Shown: positions 1-6,642, counted from the first letter of the stretch. The stretch is DNA of 6,912 nucleotides from Balneolales bacterium (GCA_007131625.1 SLQC01000064.1:1-6912), one strand, 5' to 3'. Translations and numbers: made by a program. The notes: generated by a model not told the origin, from the sequence alone.

Positions 1-2
1 AG

Positions 3-77
3 GGAGCCCAATGGGATTTGAACCCACGGCCTCCAGGGCCACAACCTGGCGCTCTAACCAACTGAGCTATGGGCTCC
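3..77 (-). tRNA. tRNA-His (anticodon GTG)
   Basis: Read on the minus strand this folds as a complete cloverleaf. The anticodon stem CCAGG/CCTGG encloses the loop TTGTGGC with anticodon GTG, which reads histidine codons. The T arm is GTGGG-TTCAAAT-CCCAT. Counting back from T8-A9, the acceptor stem starts with GAGCCCA, leaving one extra G (position 77) opposite discriminator C73 (position 3). This is the G-1 identity element specific to tRNA-His, so both bases are included. The next bases are CT, so CCA is not encoded as far as visible. It is the last tRNA of the cluster inside the window. Confidence 0.96.
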
Positions 78-141
78 ATTTGCTGCTAAAAATCGAATTC
101 CAAAGTACTAAATCCAGAATCCACTAATCAATATTCAATAG

Positions 142-214
142 TACCGCGTACGGGATTCGAACCCGTGCTACCGCCGTGAAAGGGCGGCGTCCTAGGCCTC
201 TAGACGAACGCGGC
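142..214 (-). tRNA. tRNA-Glu (anticodon TTC)
   Basis: Complete minus-strand cloverleaf of 73 nt. The anticodon stem CCGCC/GGCGG holds the loop CTTTCAC with anticodon TTC, which reads GAA and GAG. The D arm carries the GTCTAGAGGCCTAGGAC arrangement common in bacterial tRNA-Glu, and the T loop is TTCGAAT. The acceptor stem pairs GCCGCGT with ACGCGGT, so the terminal pair is G1-U72, with discriminator A73. The following bases are CTA, so CCA must be added after transcription. It lies 26 bp from the Cys gene and 64 bp from the His gene. Confidence 0.96.
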
Positions 215-240
215 AAAGTAATTCATACAATCTTAAGCTG

Positions 241-311
241 AGGCGACAGGCGGATTCGAACCGCCGTACGAGGTTTTGCAGACCTCTGCCTAGCCACTCG
301 GCCATGTCGCC
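241..311 (-). tRNA. tRNA-Cys (anticodon GCA)
   Basis: Complete minus-strand cloverleaf of 71 nt, a usual size for tRNA-Cys. The anticodon stem GAGGT/ACCTC encloses the loop CTGCAAA with anticodon GCA, which reads TGC and TGT. The acceptor GGCGACA pairs perfectly with TGTCGCC. The discriminator is T73 (U73), the typical cysteine identity base. The T arm is GGCGG-TTCGAAT-CCGCC. The three bases after the discriminator are CAG, so CCA is not encoded. Only 16 bp separate it from tRNA-Arg, which suggests co-transcription. Confidence 0.96.
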
Positions 312-327
312 ATAAAAACGGTTTCTG

Positions 328-401
328 TACGCCCGACAGGACTCGAACCTGTAACCTACTGCTTAGAAGGCAGTTGCTCTATCCGGTTGAGCTACGGGCG
401 C
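328..401 (-). tRNA. tRNA-Arg (anticodon TCT)
   Basis: Complete minus-strand cloverleaf of 74 nt. The anticodon stem ACTGC/GCAGT holds the loop CTTCTAA with anticodon TCT, which reads the arginine codons AGA and AGG. The acceptor GCGCCCG pairs with CGGGCGT, again giving a terminal G1-U72 pair, and the discriminator is A73. The T arm is ACAGG-TTCGAGT-CCTGT. The next bases are CAG, so no CCA is encoded. An 89-bp spacer separates it from tRNA-Pro, the longest gap within the cluster. Confidence 0.96.
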
Positions 402-408
402 CTGAACA

Positions 409-429
409 ATATGTGGAAAACCAACATAT
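409..429 (-). other. imperfect hairpin in the Pro-Arg tRNA spacer
   Basis: In the 89-bp spacer between tRNA-Pro and tRNA-Arg, the bases at 409-416 pair with those at 421-429 around a TTTT loop (minus strand), giving 8 base pairs with one bulged T. No long T run follows, so it does not look like an intrinsic terminator. A processing site or transcript spacer is possible, but the function is unknown. Confidence 0.35.
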
Positions 430-490
430 GGCCTGTATTCAAACGTTACCGGCTTCCAACTCACAATCAATATTGCTGGTATCCAAAGTG

Positions 491-564
491 TCGGGGCGAC
501 AGGATTTGAACCTGCGACCCTCTGCTCCCAAAGCAGATGCGCTACCGGGCTGCGCTACGCCCCG
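491..564 (-). tRNA. tRNA-Pro (anticodon TGG)
   Basis: Complete minus-strand cloverleaf of 74 nt. The anticodon stem TCTGC/GCAGA encloses the loop TTTGGGA with anticodon TGG, which can read most or all CCN codons by wobble. The acceptor stem CGGGGCG/CGCCCCG has the C1-G72 pair and A73 discriminator characteristic of bacterial tRNA-Pro. The T arm is GCAGG-TTCAAAT-CCTGT. The following bases are CAC, so CCA is not encoded. It is the first gene of the five-tRNA cluster in the direction of transcription. Confidence 0.96.
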
Positions 565-649
565 ATCAGATACTTCAACCGAATTAGCTCAACATGTCAT
601 GCCGATTAATACAAAGTCAACAAGTACAAAGAACAAAAAAAACCTTATT

Positions 650-678
650 GAATAATCCGCTTTTGCAAAGACTGTCAA
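650..678 (-). promoter_or_regulatory. candidate promoter for the tRNA cluster
   Basis: The minus strand has a perfect TTGACA at 673-678. Downstream there are only weak -10 candidates: TTATTC at 650-655 with a 17-bp spacer, or GATTAT at 652-657 with a 15-bp spacer. A start near 645 would give a leader of about 80 nt before tRNA-Pro. A second possible -35 box, TTGACT, lies at 615-620 but has no good -10. The 565-730 gap contains no convincing gene. The assignment is weak because the -10 match is poor and the lineage may use a different sigma consensus. Confidence 0.3.
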
Positions 679-730
679 GATAAAGGAAATACATGACCAA
701 ATCAATGCATCGATCATCTTAAAATCAAAC

Positions 731-1963
731 TTATTTGTAAAAGGTTTCTTTGAATGCGTTTGCCTCTTTTTTACCCAACAAGTGCACAAGAATAAAAGCG
801 TGGGCTAGTCCGGTTCCGTATCCGGTTATCTGTACAAGAGAAGCCGCCGGAACAAGCAGCGCAGTTGCAAGGTTACCGGTAGAAAAGAGACCGTCGGTAA
901 ACAGAACCAGTATAAGTATTCCGATCGGCACCCACAGAATAAAGGTTAACATGGGGATGGATACGAGCGCTGCTGCCAGATAGCAGACAAATAGAGTAGG
1001 GAGCATATGGACCGTTTTCAGCGTTCCGGGATGAAGTTGATTCAGCACAATGCGTGCCATTCCGGAGTTGTAAACCTGCTTGAAAAACTTCTTCAGATCG
1101 GTTCGTCTTTTGTGATATACCCAGGCATCTTCGAAAAGCACCGAACGGTATCCGGCCGCCATAAGTCGCATGCTGAGATCCAAATCCTCCCCGAAACGCA
1201 AACCGGAAAAGCCGCCTACTTTGTCAAAAGCATCCCGGCGAACCCCCATATTGAAGCTGCGAGGATAGTAGCGGTCCATTTTTTTTTTGCCGCCCCGAAT
1301 TCCACCGGTCGTCAGAAAGGAGGTCATAGCATAGTCTATCGCCTTCTGAATAGCGGAAAAATCGGAGGATGCACGATCAGGACCCCCGAAAAAATCGACT
1401 CCACCTGCAGAAATCCCACTGGAAATGGCTTCGAAATATCCCTCAGGGACCAAACAATCGGAGTCAAAGTAAATCAGCCATTCGCCACGGGCCGACTGTG
1501 CACCGGTATTTCTTGCGGCGGCGGGCCCCGCATTTTCCTGATAGATATAGTACAGATTCAGAGTTTTGGTATAGTGACGACAGACATCCTCGCTGCAAAT
1601 TTGAGACCCGTCTTCGACTACGATTACTTCCACATCACAGGATCCCTTTTTGTCGGAAGATATTGCGTCAACTGTTGCATCACCAGCATCCGTATCGCCA
1701 GTTTCCGTATCCCCAGCATCCGCATCCCCAGTATCCGCATCCCCAGTATCCGAATAACCAGCATCCGCATTACCATCATCCGTATCGCCAGCATCCGTAT
1801 CACCAGTATCCAAAACTTCGGCCGACACCCCCGGTTTTAAAGTTAGGGTTTCCGAATCTTTCTGTTGCTTCCATCCCAAACAGGTTTGCAAGCTTTCAAG
1901 AAGCTCATTAAGTTCGTCGGGCCGATTATACACCGGAATGATGATGGAGTAGCGAATAGTCAT
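731..1963 (-). CDS. membrane-anchored family 2 glycosyltransferase with a tandem-repeat insert
   Basis: This 410-residue protein is a GT2-type (GT-A fold) enzyme expected to transfer a sugar from a nucleotide-sugar to a glycan or lipid acceptor at the inner face of the cytoplasmic membrane. Donor and acceptor cannot be told from sequence. Visible motifs are IIIPVYNRPDEL (7-18), VEVIVVEDGS (111-120), NAGPAAARN (144-152), the metal-binding DSD (167-169), NMGVRRDAFDKVGGF (238-252) and GEDLDLSMRL (258-267). Residues 318-395 are strongly hydrophobic and probably form two to four membrane segments. Residues about 32-108 are an acidic insert between the first helix and second beta strand, containing the pentapeptide repeat D-T/A-G-D-T/A (52-96). 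An in-frame TGA at 1973-1975 fixes the ATG start; no clear Shine-Dalgarno precedes it. The class assignment is firm; a role in exopolysaccharide or envelope glycan synthesis is inferred. Confidence 0.92.
   Translation of the reverse strand: MTIRYSIIIPVYNRPDELNELLESLQTCLGWKQQKDSETLTLKPGVSAEVLDTGDTDAGDTDDGNADAGYSDTGDADTGDADAGDTETGDTDAGDATVDAISSDKKGSCDVEVIVVEDGSQICSEDVCRHYTKTLNLYYIYQENAGPAAARNTGAQSARGEWLIYFDSDCLVPEGYFEAISSGISAGGVDFFGGPDRASSDFSAIQKAIDYAMTSFLTTGGIRGGKKKMDRYYPRSFNMGVRRDAFDKVGGFSGLRFGEDLDLSMRLMAAGYRSVLFEDAWVYHKRRTDLKKFFKQVYNSGMARIVLNQLHPGTLKTVHMLPTLFVCYLAAALVSIPMLTFILWVPIGILILVLFTDGLFSTGNLATALLVPAASLVQITGYGTGLAHAFILVHLLGKKEANAFKETFYK
1683..1811 (-). repeat. 15-bp tandem repeat (about 8.6 copies) inside the glycosyltransferase gene
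   Basis: Copies begin at 1683, 1698, 1713, 1728, 1743, 1758, 1773, 1788 and (partial) 1803. On the plus strand the unit resembles ccagtatccgcatcc, with the core atccg and the leading cca strongly kept and scattered substitutions elsewhere. Because 15 is a multiple of three, each copy encodes one pentapeptide (D-T/A-G-D-T/A on the minus strand) and gain or loss of copies keeps the frame. The copies are not identical; diverged versions encode DDGNA, DAGYS and ETGDT. Confidence 0.95.
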
Positions 1964-2075
1964 TTTTGTCGGTCATACCGTTTGAAATAAAGGGTTGCGA
2001 AATGTGAATGATCACGGTATCTGTAATTTTATGTAACCGGCCCGGTTGATGCTGCATCATATTTTGGACTTCAGG

Positions 2076-2113
2076 AAAAAAAAGGATCGTTCGTGAAATG
2101 AGAACTCTCACGA
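2076..2113 (-). terminator. possible intrinsic terminator downstream of clpC
   Basis: On the minus strand TCGTGA (2108-2113) can pair with TCACGA (2091-2096), with a further GAG/CTC pairing inside the loop. A run of eight T (2076-2083) follows after seven bases. It sits about 70 bp after the clpC stop codon and 110 bp before the glycosyltransferase start. The gap between stem and T run makes it weaker than a classical terminator. A 5-bp TCTGC/GCAGA hairpin (2165-2179) right after the clpC stop has no T run. Nothing else was recognised in the 1964-2183 gap. Confidence 0.4.
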
Positions 2114-2183
2114 GGCAGGATTTGAGAACTTGAGCCTGTTCCTGGAAGTATGAGGAGGAAGTAGTCTGCCAGCTGCAGAATTC

Positions 2184-4757
2184 TCACTTATTGTTTTCAG
2201 CGACATTCTCTGAGGAGGTGCCGTTTTTGGTTTCTTCCGGATTTTCAGCTTTGTCCGGTTCCTTCCATTCAAAGGAGAGCCCGTCCCGGGAGTTGTTCAT
2301 TTTAATGCGTATGGTCGACCCGAGTACTTTTTCCGCAGTAAGGAGTTCTTCAGCAAGGGGATCCTCTACATACCTCTGGATAGCTCGCTTGAGCGGACGT
2401 GCACCGAATTTCTGGTCAAAACCTTTTTCACTTAAAAACTCTTTGGCTCCTTTTGTGATATTGACCTTGTACCCGAGGCTGCCGATTCGAGCAAAAAGCT
2501 GTCCCGCCATGTTGTCGATGATTTTGAATATATCACTCCTTTCAAGTGCCCTGAATACGATCACATCATCCACCCGGTTCAGAAATTCAGGATTGAATAC
2601 CTTGTTCAAAGCATCCTGAATGGTCGATTTCATTTTGGCATAATCAAAGGTATCATCTGCGTTCGAAAATCCGATACCACGACCGAGATTCTTAATGTCC
2701 CGCGCACCGATATTGGAGGTCATGATAACGATTACGTTTCGAAAATCGACTTTCCGGCCGAGACTGTCAGTCAGAATACCGTCGTCAAGAACTTGTAAAA
2801 GCAGGTTGAAGACATCAGGGTGTGCTTTCTCGATTTCATCCAGCAGCACGACACTGTACGGTTTCCGGCGGACCTTCTCTGTGAGAATTCCCCCTTCTTC
2901 ATAACCAACATATCCGGGAGGTGCCCCGACCAGTCGTGATACGGAGAATTTTTCCATGTATTCGCTCATATCGATGCGGATGAGCGCGTCGGTGGAGTCA
3001 AACAGGTATTTGGCCATAACCTTGGCCAACTCGGTTTTACCGACACCGGTAGGACCCAGAAAGATGAATGATCCGATAGGACGAAACGGGTCTTTAAGCC
3101 CGGCCCGGGTTCTCTGGATAGCTTTGCTGAGCTTGAGAATTGCCTCGTCCTGTCCAATGATATGGCTAGAAAGCTCTTCTTTCATTTTCAGCAACTTCTG
3201 GCCTTCACTTTGCGCGATCTTGTTCACCGGGATGCCGGTCATCATTGCGACGACGGTCGCAACATCATCTTCCTCTACATTGTAGACAATTTTCTCACAC
3301 TCTTTTTCCCATTCCCGTTGTTCATGTTCAAGCTCTTCGATCAGGCGTTTCTCATTGTCGCGAAGTCGTGCAGCATCTTCAAAGCGCTGTTTTTTGACCA
3401 TATTGTTTTTTTCGACACTGATCAACTCGATTTCCTCTTCCAGTTTGATGATATGTTTGGGAACAGTGATATTGGAGAGGTGAACCCGGGCACCTGCTTC
3501 ATCGAGCGCGTCGATAGCCTTATCGGGCAGAAACCGGTCGGTGACATATCGGTCCGTAATCCTGACACAGGAGTTGATCGCTTCATTGGAGTACCGGACT
3601 CCGTGGTGTGACTCGTATTTGGGTTTGATCTGATTTAGAATGGTGATGGTCTCTTCCGGAGATGTGGCATCCACCATGATTTTTTGGAAACGGCGTTCCA
3701 GGGCTCCGTCTTTTTCAATGTATTGACGGTACTCGTTGAGAGTAGTGGCCCCGATTGCCTGAACATCGCCGCGGGCAAGAGCGGGTTTGAGCATGTTGGA
3801 AGCATCCAGAGAGCCGCTGGCGCCGCCGGCACCCACAATGGTGTGCAATTCGTCAATAAAAAGTATGATATCCGACGTTTTTTCCAGCTCGTTCATGACC
3901 GCTTTCATGCGTTCTTCAAACTGCCCCCGGTATTTTGTACCTGCTACAAGTGCCGCCAAATCCAGAGCGACTACCCTCTTGTCGTAGAGTACCCGGGATA
4001 CTTTCCGTTTGATAATCCGAAGGGCAAGTCCCTCTGCAATCGCAGTCTTGCCCACACCCGGTTCTCCAATTAAAACCGGATTGTTCTTTTTACGTCGGCT
4101 GAGAACCTGTGCAACTCGCTCGATCTCTTTTTCTCGGCCGACAATAGGATCCAGCTTGTCTTCTTCGGCCAACTTGGTGAGGTCGCGGCCGAAATTGTCA
4201 AGGACGGGGGTCTTGGTCTTTTCCATTTTTCGTTCTCTTGCGCTACCTGATGAAGGTTTTGGATTTCGGGAAGATGGCGGCTCACCGGCACTTGCTTTCG
4301 AGGCCTCAGATCTGGGTGCCTGTCCGGACACGATCAGGTCAAGATCTTCTCTGACCGCATCATAGGTAATGTTAAATTGCTGCAGGATTTGAGCCGCCAA
4401 GTTCTCATCATCCCGCAACAATGATAGCAACAGGTGTTCGGTACCGATGGTGTCGCTTTTGTAAAGTTTGGCTTCGAGATAGGTTATTCGAAGCACTTTT
4501 TCTGCCTGTTTTGTGAGGGGAATATTGCCGACGGTGACTGCGGAACCGGTTCCACGCACCGTATCTTCTATAGTCTTCTTGAGCTTGTACAGATCACACC
4601 GAAGGTTTTTCAGAATTTTGACCGCGACTCCGTCGCCCAGTCGTAAAATACCCAGGATCAGATGTTCGGTGCCGATGTAATCGTGACCCAGCCGCAAAGC
4701 TTCTTCCCGGCTGAACTGAATGACGTCGCGTACTCTATTTGAAAAATTCCCTTCCAT
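2184..4757 (-). CDS. clpC: ATP-dependent Clp protease ATP-binding subunit ClpC
   Basis: This 857-residue Hsp100/AAA+ unfoldase is expected to form a hexamer in the cytoplasm that unfolds damaged or tagged proteins and feeds them to ClpP. The N-terminal domain has two Clp_N repeats (about 15-60 and 90-140, each with an IGTEHL motif), followed by a Ser/Pro-rich linker (145-185). AAA-1 has Walker A GEPGVGKT (231-238) and Walker B with D302-E303. A UVR-type coiled-coil middle domain lies at about 447-480, the mark of ClpC rather than ClpA or ClpB. AAA-2 has Walker A GPTGVGKT (568-575) and Walker B with D640-E641. GIGF at 694-697 fits the ClpP-docking loop, implying a ClpP partner outside this window. 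The C terminus (832-857) is a polar, acidic tail. An in-frame TGA at 4773-4775 fixes the ATG; no Shine-Dalgarno is visible. Length is slightly above the usual 810-850 residues. No CIRCE-type heat-shock operator was seen upstream. Confidence 0.97.
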   Translation of the reverse strand: MEGNFSNRVRDVIQFSREEALRLGHDYIGTEHLILGILRLGDGVAVKILKNLRCDLYKLKKTIEDTVRGTGSAVTVGNIPLTKQAEKVLRITYLEAKLYKSDTIGTEHLLLSLLRDDENLAAQILQQFNITYDAVREDLDLIVSGQAPRSEASKASAGEPPSSRNPKPSSGSARERKMEKTKTPVLDNFGRDLTKLAEEDKLDPIVGREKEIERVAQVLSRRKKNNPVLIGEPGVGKTAIAEGLALRIIKRKVSRVLYDKRVVALDLAALVAGTKYRGQFEERMKAVMNELEKTSDIILFIDELHTIVGAGGASGSLDASNMLKPALARGDVQAIGATTLNEYRQYIEKDGALERRFQKIMVDATSPEETITILNQIKPKYESHHGVRYSNEAINSCVRITDRYVTDRFLPDKAIDALDEAGARVHLSNITVPKHIIKLEEEIELISVEKNNMVKKQRFEDAARLRDNEKRLIEELEHEQREWEKECEKIVYNVEEDDVATVVAMMTGIPVNKIAQSEGQKLLKMKEELSSHIIGQDEAILKLSKAIQRTRAGLKDPFRPIGSFIFLGPTGVGKTELAKVMAKYLFDSTDALIRIDMSEYMEKFSVSRLVGAPPGYVGYEEGGILTEKVRRKPYSVVLLDEIEKAHPDVFNLLLQVLDDGILTDSLGRKVDFRNVIVIMTSNIGARDIKNLGRGIGFSNADDTFDYAKMKSTIQDALNKVFNPEFLNRVDDVIVFRALERSDIFKIIDNMAGQLFARIGSLGYKVNITKGAKEFLSEKGFDQKFGARPLKRAIQRYVEDPLAEELLTAEKVLGSTIRIKMNNSRDGLSFEWKEPDKAENPEETKNGTSSENVAENNK

Positions 4758-4799
4758 ACAGATTATAAAGACTCAGGTGTGGGTAATCCTGGATTGACT

Positions 4800-4829
4800 T
4801 TTAAAGGCTCGCAATGAATAAACGGTCAA
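4800..4829 (-). promoter_or_regulatory. candidate clpC promoter
   Basis: On the minus strand TTGACC (4824-4829, five of six matches to the -35 consensus) is followed after 18 bp by TTTAAA (4800-4805, four of six matches to the -10 consensus). Transcription would begin near 4793, giving a leader of about 35 nt. Another option further upstream is a TTG...TACATTT arrangement near 4855-4885, and TATAAT occurs at 4764-4769 but lies almost on the start codon. None is strong enough to be decisive. Confidence 0.3.
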
Positions 4830-4909
4830 ATCCAAATTAACGTTTGAATCGTGTAACGAAATGTAGCTCTGGCTTAGTGTAAATGCAAGCTTGGAGAATC
4901 TTCAACCCC

Positions 4910-4937
4910 AAAAAAAATCAAAATCGCGTCGAACGAT
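4910..4937 (-). terminator. weak terminator candidate downstream of gpmI
   Basis: Just after the gpmI TGA (4940-4942), the minus strand has a short stem ATCG/CGAT (4934-4937 with 4923-4926) around a seven-base loop, then a T-rich stretch ending in eight consecutive T (4910-4917). The T run is convincing but the four-pair stem is short, so efficiency is doubtful. Position supports a role in ending the gpmI transcript before clpC. Confidence 0.35.
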
Positions 4938-4939
4938 AA

Positions 4940-6451
4940 TCAGAATAGTGGTTTACCGGTCATTTCCTCCGGCTTGTCAATCGCCATTAATTTCAGCAGC
5001 GAGGGGGCGACATCAGCCAGGATCCCGTCTTCCACTTGGGTAACTTCCGGTGCATTCACCACGATAAACGGCACCTTGGCCGTGGTGTGTGCCGTGTGGG
5101 GGCTTCCGTCCGCCTCTTTCATTTTATCAGCATTGCCGTGATCGGCGATGATTATAATTTTGTACTCTTTTCCAACTGCAGCATCGACAACTTTTTTCAG
5201 ACACCGGTCAACGGTCTCGACTGCCTTGACGGTTGCATCGAAATTACCGGTGTGTCCCACCATATCCGGATTAGCAAAATTGAGGACGATCAAATCGTAG
5301 CTGTCTTCCATGATCAATTTGATCAGATTGTCGGTGAGCTCTGGTGCACTCATTTCGGGTTGAAGATCATAGGTGGGTACTTTTGGACTTGGTATCATTT
5401 CCCGGCGCTCTCCGGAGTTCGGTTCTTCCACACCTCCGTTGAAGAAATAGGTCACATGCGGATATTTCTCCGTCTCCGCAATTCTTAACTGCCGGAGGCC
5501 ATTATCGGCGATAACTTCGCCGAGCGTGTTTTTCATTGAGATCGGCGGATAGGCCACCCGGACATTGGTAAAGCGTTTGTCGTATTGCGTAAAGCAGACA
5601 TAATGGAGGTTGAGATCTTTTTCAACAGGAAATCCGTCAAAATCGGGATCGGTAAGAGCAGATGTGATCTGCCGTGCCCGGTCACCCCGGATGTTATAGA
5701 AGATAACCGGATCGTTTTTGCCGATACGTGATTCCGGTTGTTCATCAACAATGATCGGATTGATGAATTCATCTGTGATTCCATCCTCGTACGACGCATT
5801 GACGGCATTGACGGGGTCTGCCGCCCGGGTGCCCTTGCCCCGGACCAGCAAGTCATAGGCGAGTTGTGATCGCTCCCACCTCCGGTCACGATCCATGGCA
5901 TAATAACGGCCTACGATCGATGCGATTTTTCCGGTCCCGGCCTCATCGGCCCGTTTCTGAAACACTCTCAGATACTCGGCGCCTCCGTGGGGTGAGGTAT
6001 CGCGTCCGTCCATAAACGCATGGACATAAACATTATCGATATTCTGCTCTTTGAAAAATCGCAGCAATGCAAAAATATGATCGTTATGACTGTGCACGCC
6101 GCCGTCCGAAAAAAGTCCCATAATGTGAACTTTTCCGGTTTTTTTCGCTTGTTCAGCCGCATTCAGCAACTCCTTGTTGCGGAAAAAGCCACCTTCCCGG
6201 ATATCCTTGTTCACTCTGGTCAACTCCTGCCAGACGATCCGTCCCGCCCCGATGTTCAGGTGTCCCACTTCCGAATTACCGAACTGGCCTTCCGGAAGGC
6301 CGACATCGAGTCCGGAAGCACTGAGTTTTGAATGGGGGTTGGAATCAAAAAGGGAGTCGATAAAATTTGTGTCAGCTTTGTTGATAGCGCTTACCGTTTC
6401 ATCTTCGGGAATACCGTAACCGTCTAATATTGCGAGGAGTGCTTTAGCCAT
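4940..6451 (-). CDS. gpmI: 2,3-bisphosphoglycerate-independent phosphoglycerate mutase
   Basis: This 503-residue cytoplasmic enzyme interconverts 3-phosphoglycerate and 2-phosphoglycerate in glycolysis and gluconeogenesis without a 2,3-bisphosphoglycerate cofactor. It belongs to the alkaline phosphatase superfamily and normally uses two Mn2+ ions. Visible active-site features are D10 in LDGYG, the catalytic serine S60 in GNSEVGHLNIGAGR, the substrate-binding stretch GGVHSH (117-122), DGRDTSP (148-154) and AMDRDRRWER (185-194). The second metal cluster lies in NPDMVGHTG (394-402), ADHGNAD (436-442) and PHTAHT (451-456). Length matches the usual 500-515 residues and nothing appears missing. The ATG is fixed by an in-frame TAA at 6470-6472. 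There is no Shine-Dalgarno; the upstream bases are A/T-rich. A terminator between rpsT and this gene suggests its own promoter in roughly 6452-6521. Confidence 0.98.
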   Translation of the reverse strand: MAKALLAILDGYGIPEDETVSAINKADTNFIDSLFDSNPHSKLSASGLDVGLPEGQFGNSEVGHLNIGAGRIVWQELTRVNKDIREGGFFRNKELLNAAEQAKKTGKVHIMGLFSDGGVHSHNDHIFALLRFFKEQNIDNVYVHAFMDGRDTSPHGGAEYLRVFQKRADEAGTGKIASIVGRYYAMDRDRRWERSQLAYDLLVRGKGTRAADPVNAVNASYEDGITDEFINPIIVDEQPESRIGKNDPVIFYNIRGDRARQITSALTDPDFDGFPVEKDLNLHYVCFTQYDKRFTNVRVAYPPISMKNTLGEVIADNGLRQLRIAETEKYPHVTYFFNGGVEEPNSGERREMIPSPKVPTYDLQPEMSAPELTDNLIKLIMEDSYDLIVLNFANPDMVGHTGNFDATVKAVETVDRCLKKVVDAAVGKEYKIIIIADHGNADKMKEADGSPHTAHTTAKVPFIVVNAPEVTQVEDGILADVAPSLLKLMAIDKPEEMTGKPLF

Positions 6452-6521
6452 GGGAAAATAATTTTGAAGTTACTGTTCACCGGGGACTGCTTGTCACCCG
6501 GCATCGAATTAGCATCGGGTT

Positions 6522-6551
6522 AAAATAAAAAGTGCCGCAAAAGAGCAGCAC
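6522..6551 (-). terminator. intrinsic terminator of the rpsT transcript
   Basis: On the minus strand GTGCTGC (6545-6551) pairs with GCGGCAC (6532-6538), seven pairs including one G-U, around a six-base TCTTTT loop. It is followed at once by a ten-base tract of nine T and one A (6522-6531). This is the best terminator in the window. It lies about 90 bp after the rpsT stop and 70 bp before gpmI, separating the two transcription units. Confidence 0.75.
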
Positions 6552-6624
6552 TATAGCAAACATTGGTAATAAAATGGCAATTTCCGAAGCCGGCAACAGG
6601 ACATGGGAGGGGCAGGTACCGGAT

Positions 6625-6641
6625 CTGAAGGTCAGCTTCAG
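6625..6641 (-). other. hairpin directly after the rpsT stop codon
   Basis: A perfect 6-bp inverted repeat CTGAAG/CTTCAG with a five-base loop starts one base past the rpsT TAA. It has no T run, so termination is unlikely; it could protect the mRNA 3' end or be chance. The proper terminator lies further downstream at 6522-6551. Confidence 0.3.
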
Positions 6642-6642
6642 C

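Noticed and set aside
105..144. GTACTA/TAGTAC inverted repeat bracketing the His-Glu tRNA spacer
   Set aside because: The six-base arms are 28 bases apart and one overlaps the tRNA-Glu 3' end, so chance is the likeliest explanation; no terminator or attachment-site features accompany it.
374..655. Plus-strand ORF of 93 codons
   Set aside because: It runs antisense through the tRNA-Pro gene and into the end of tRNA-Arg, so it cannot plausibly be a protein gene.
641..657. TTATT/AATAA inverted repeat before a T8 run, as a possible glycosyltransferase terminator
   Set aside because: After allowing a loop only about four A-U pairs remain, too weak for a credible intrinsic terminator.
589..789. 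Minus-strand ORF of 66 codons with a hydrophobic C-terminal part, overlapping the end of the glycosyltransferase gene
   Set aside because: It overlaps a real gene in another frame, has no ribosome binding signal, and its hydrophobicity is what A/T-rich DNA gives by chance. A shorter version from an internal ATG at 717 cannot be excluded but has no positive support.
1683..1811. Possibility that the regular repeats form a CRISPR array
   Set aside because: The units are contiguous with no spacers, are only 15 bp long and keep an open reading frame, so this is a coding minisatellite.
1007..1840. Long plus-strand ORF of 277 codons with Ile-Arg-Ile repeats
   Set aside because: It is the antisense image of the glycosyltransferase; its repeats are the 15-bp array read on the other strand, and the minus-strand frame carries all the conserved GT2 motifs.
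1926..2111. Minus-strand ORF of 61 codons covering the clpC-glycosyltransferase gap
   Set aside because: It needs a GTG start inside the putative terminator hairpin, runs out of frame into the glycosyltransferase, and resembles no family I know.
3162..3611. Plus-strand ORF of 149 codons inside clpC
   Set aside because: It is an antisense shadow of the clpC middle region, with no recognisable domain and no start signal.
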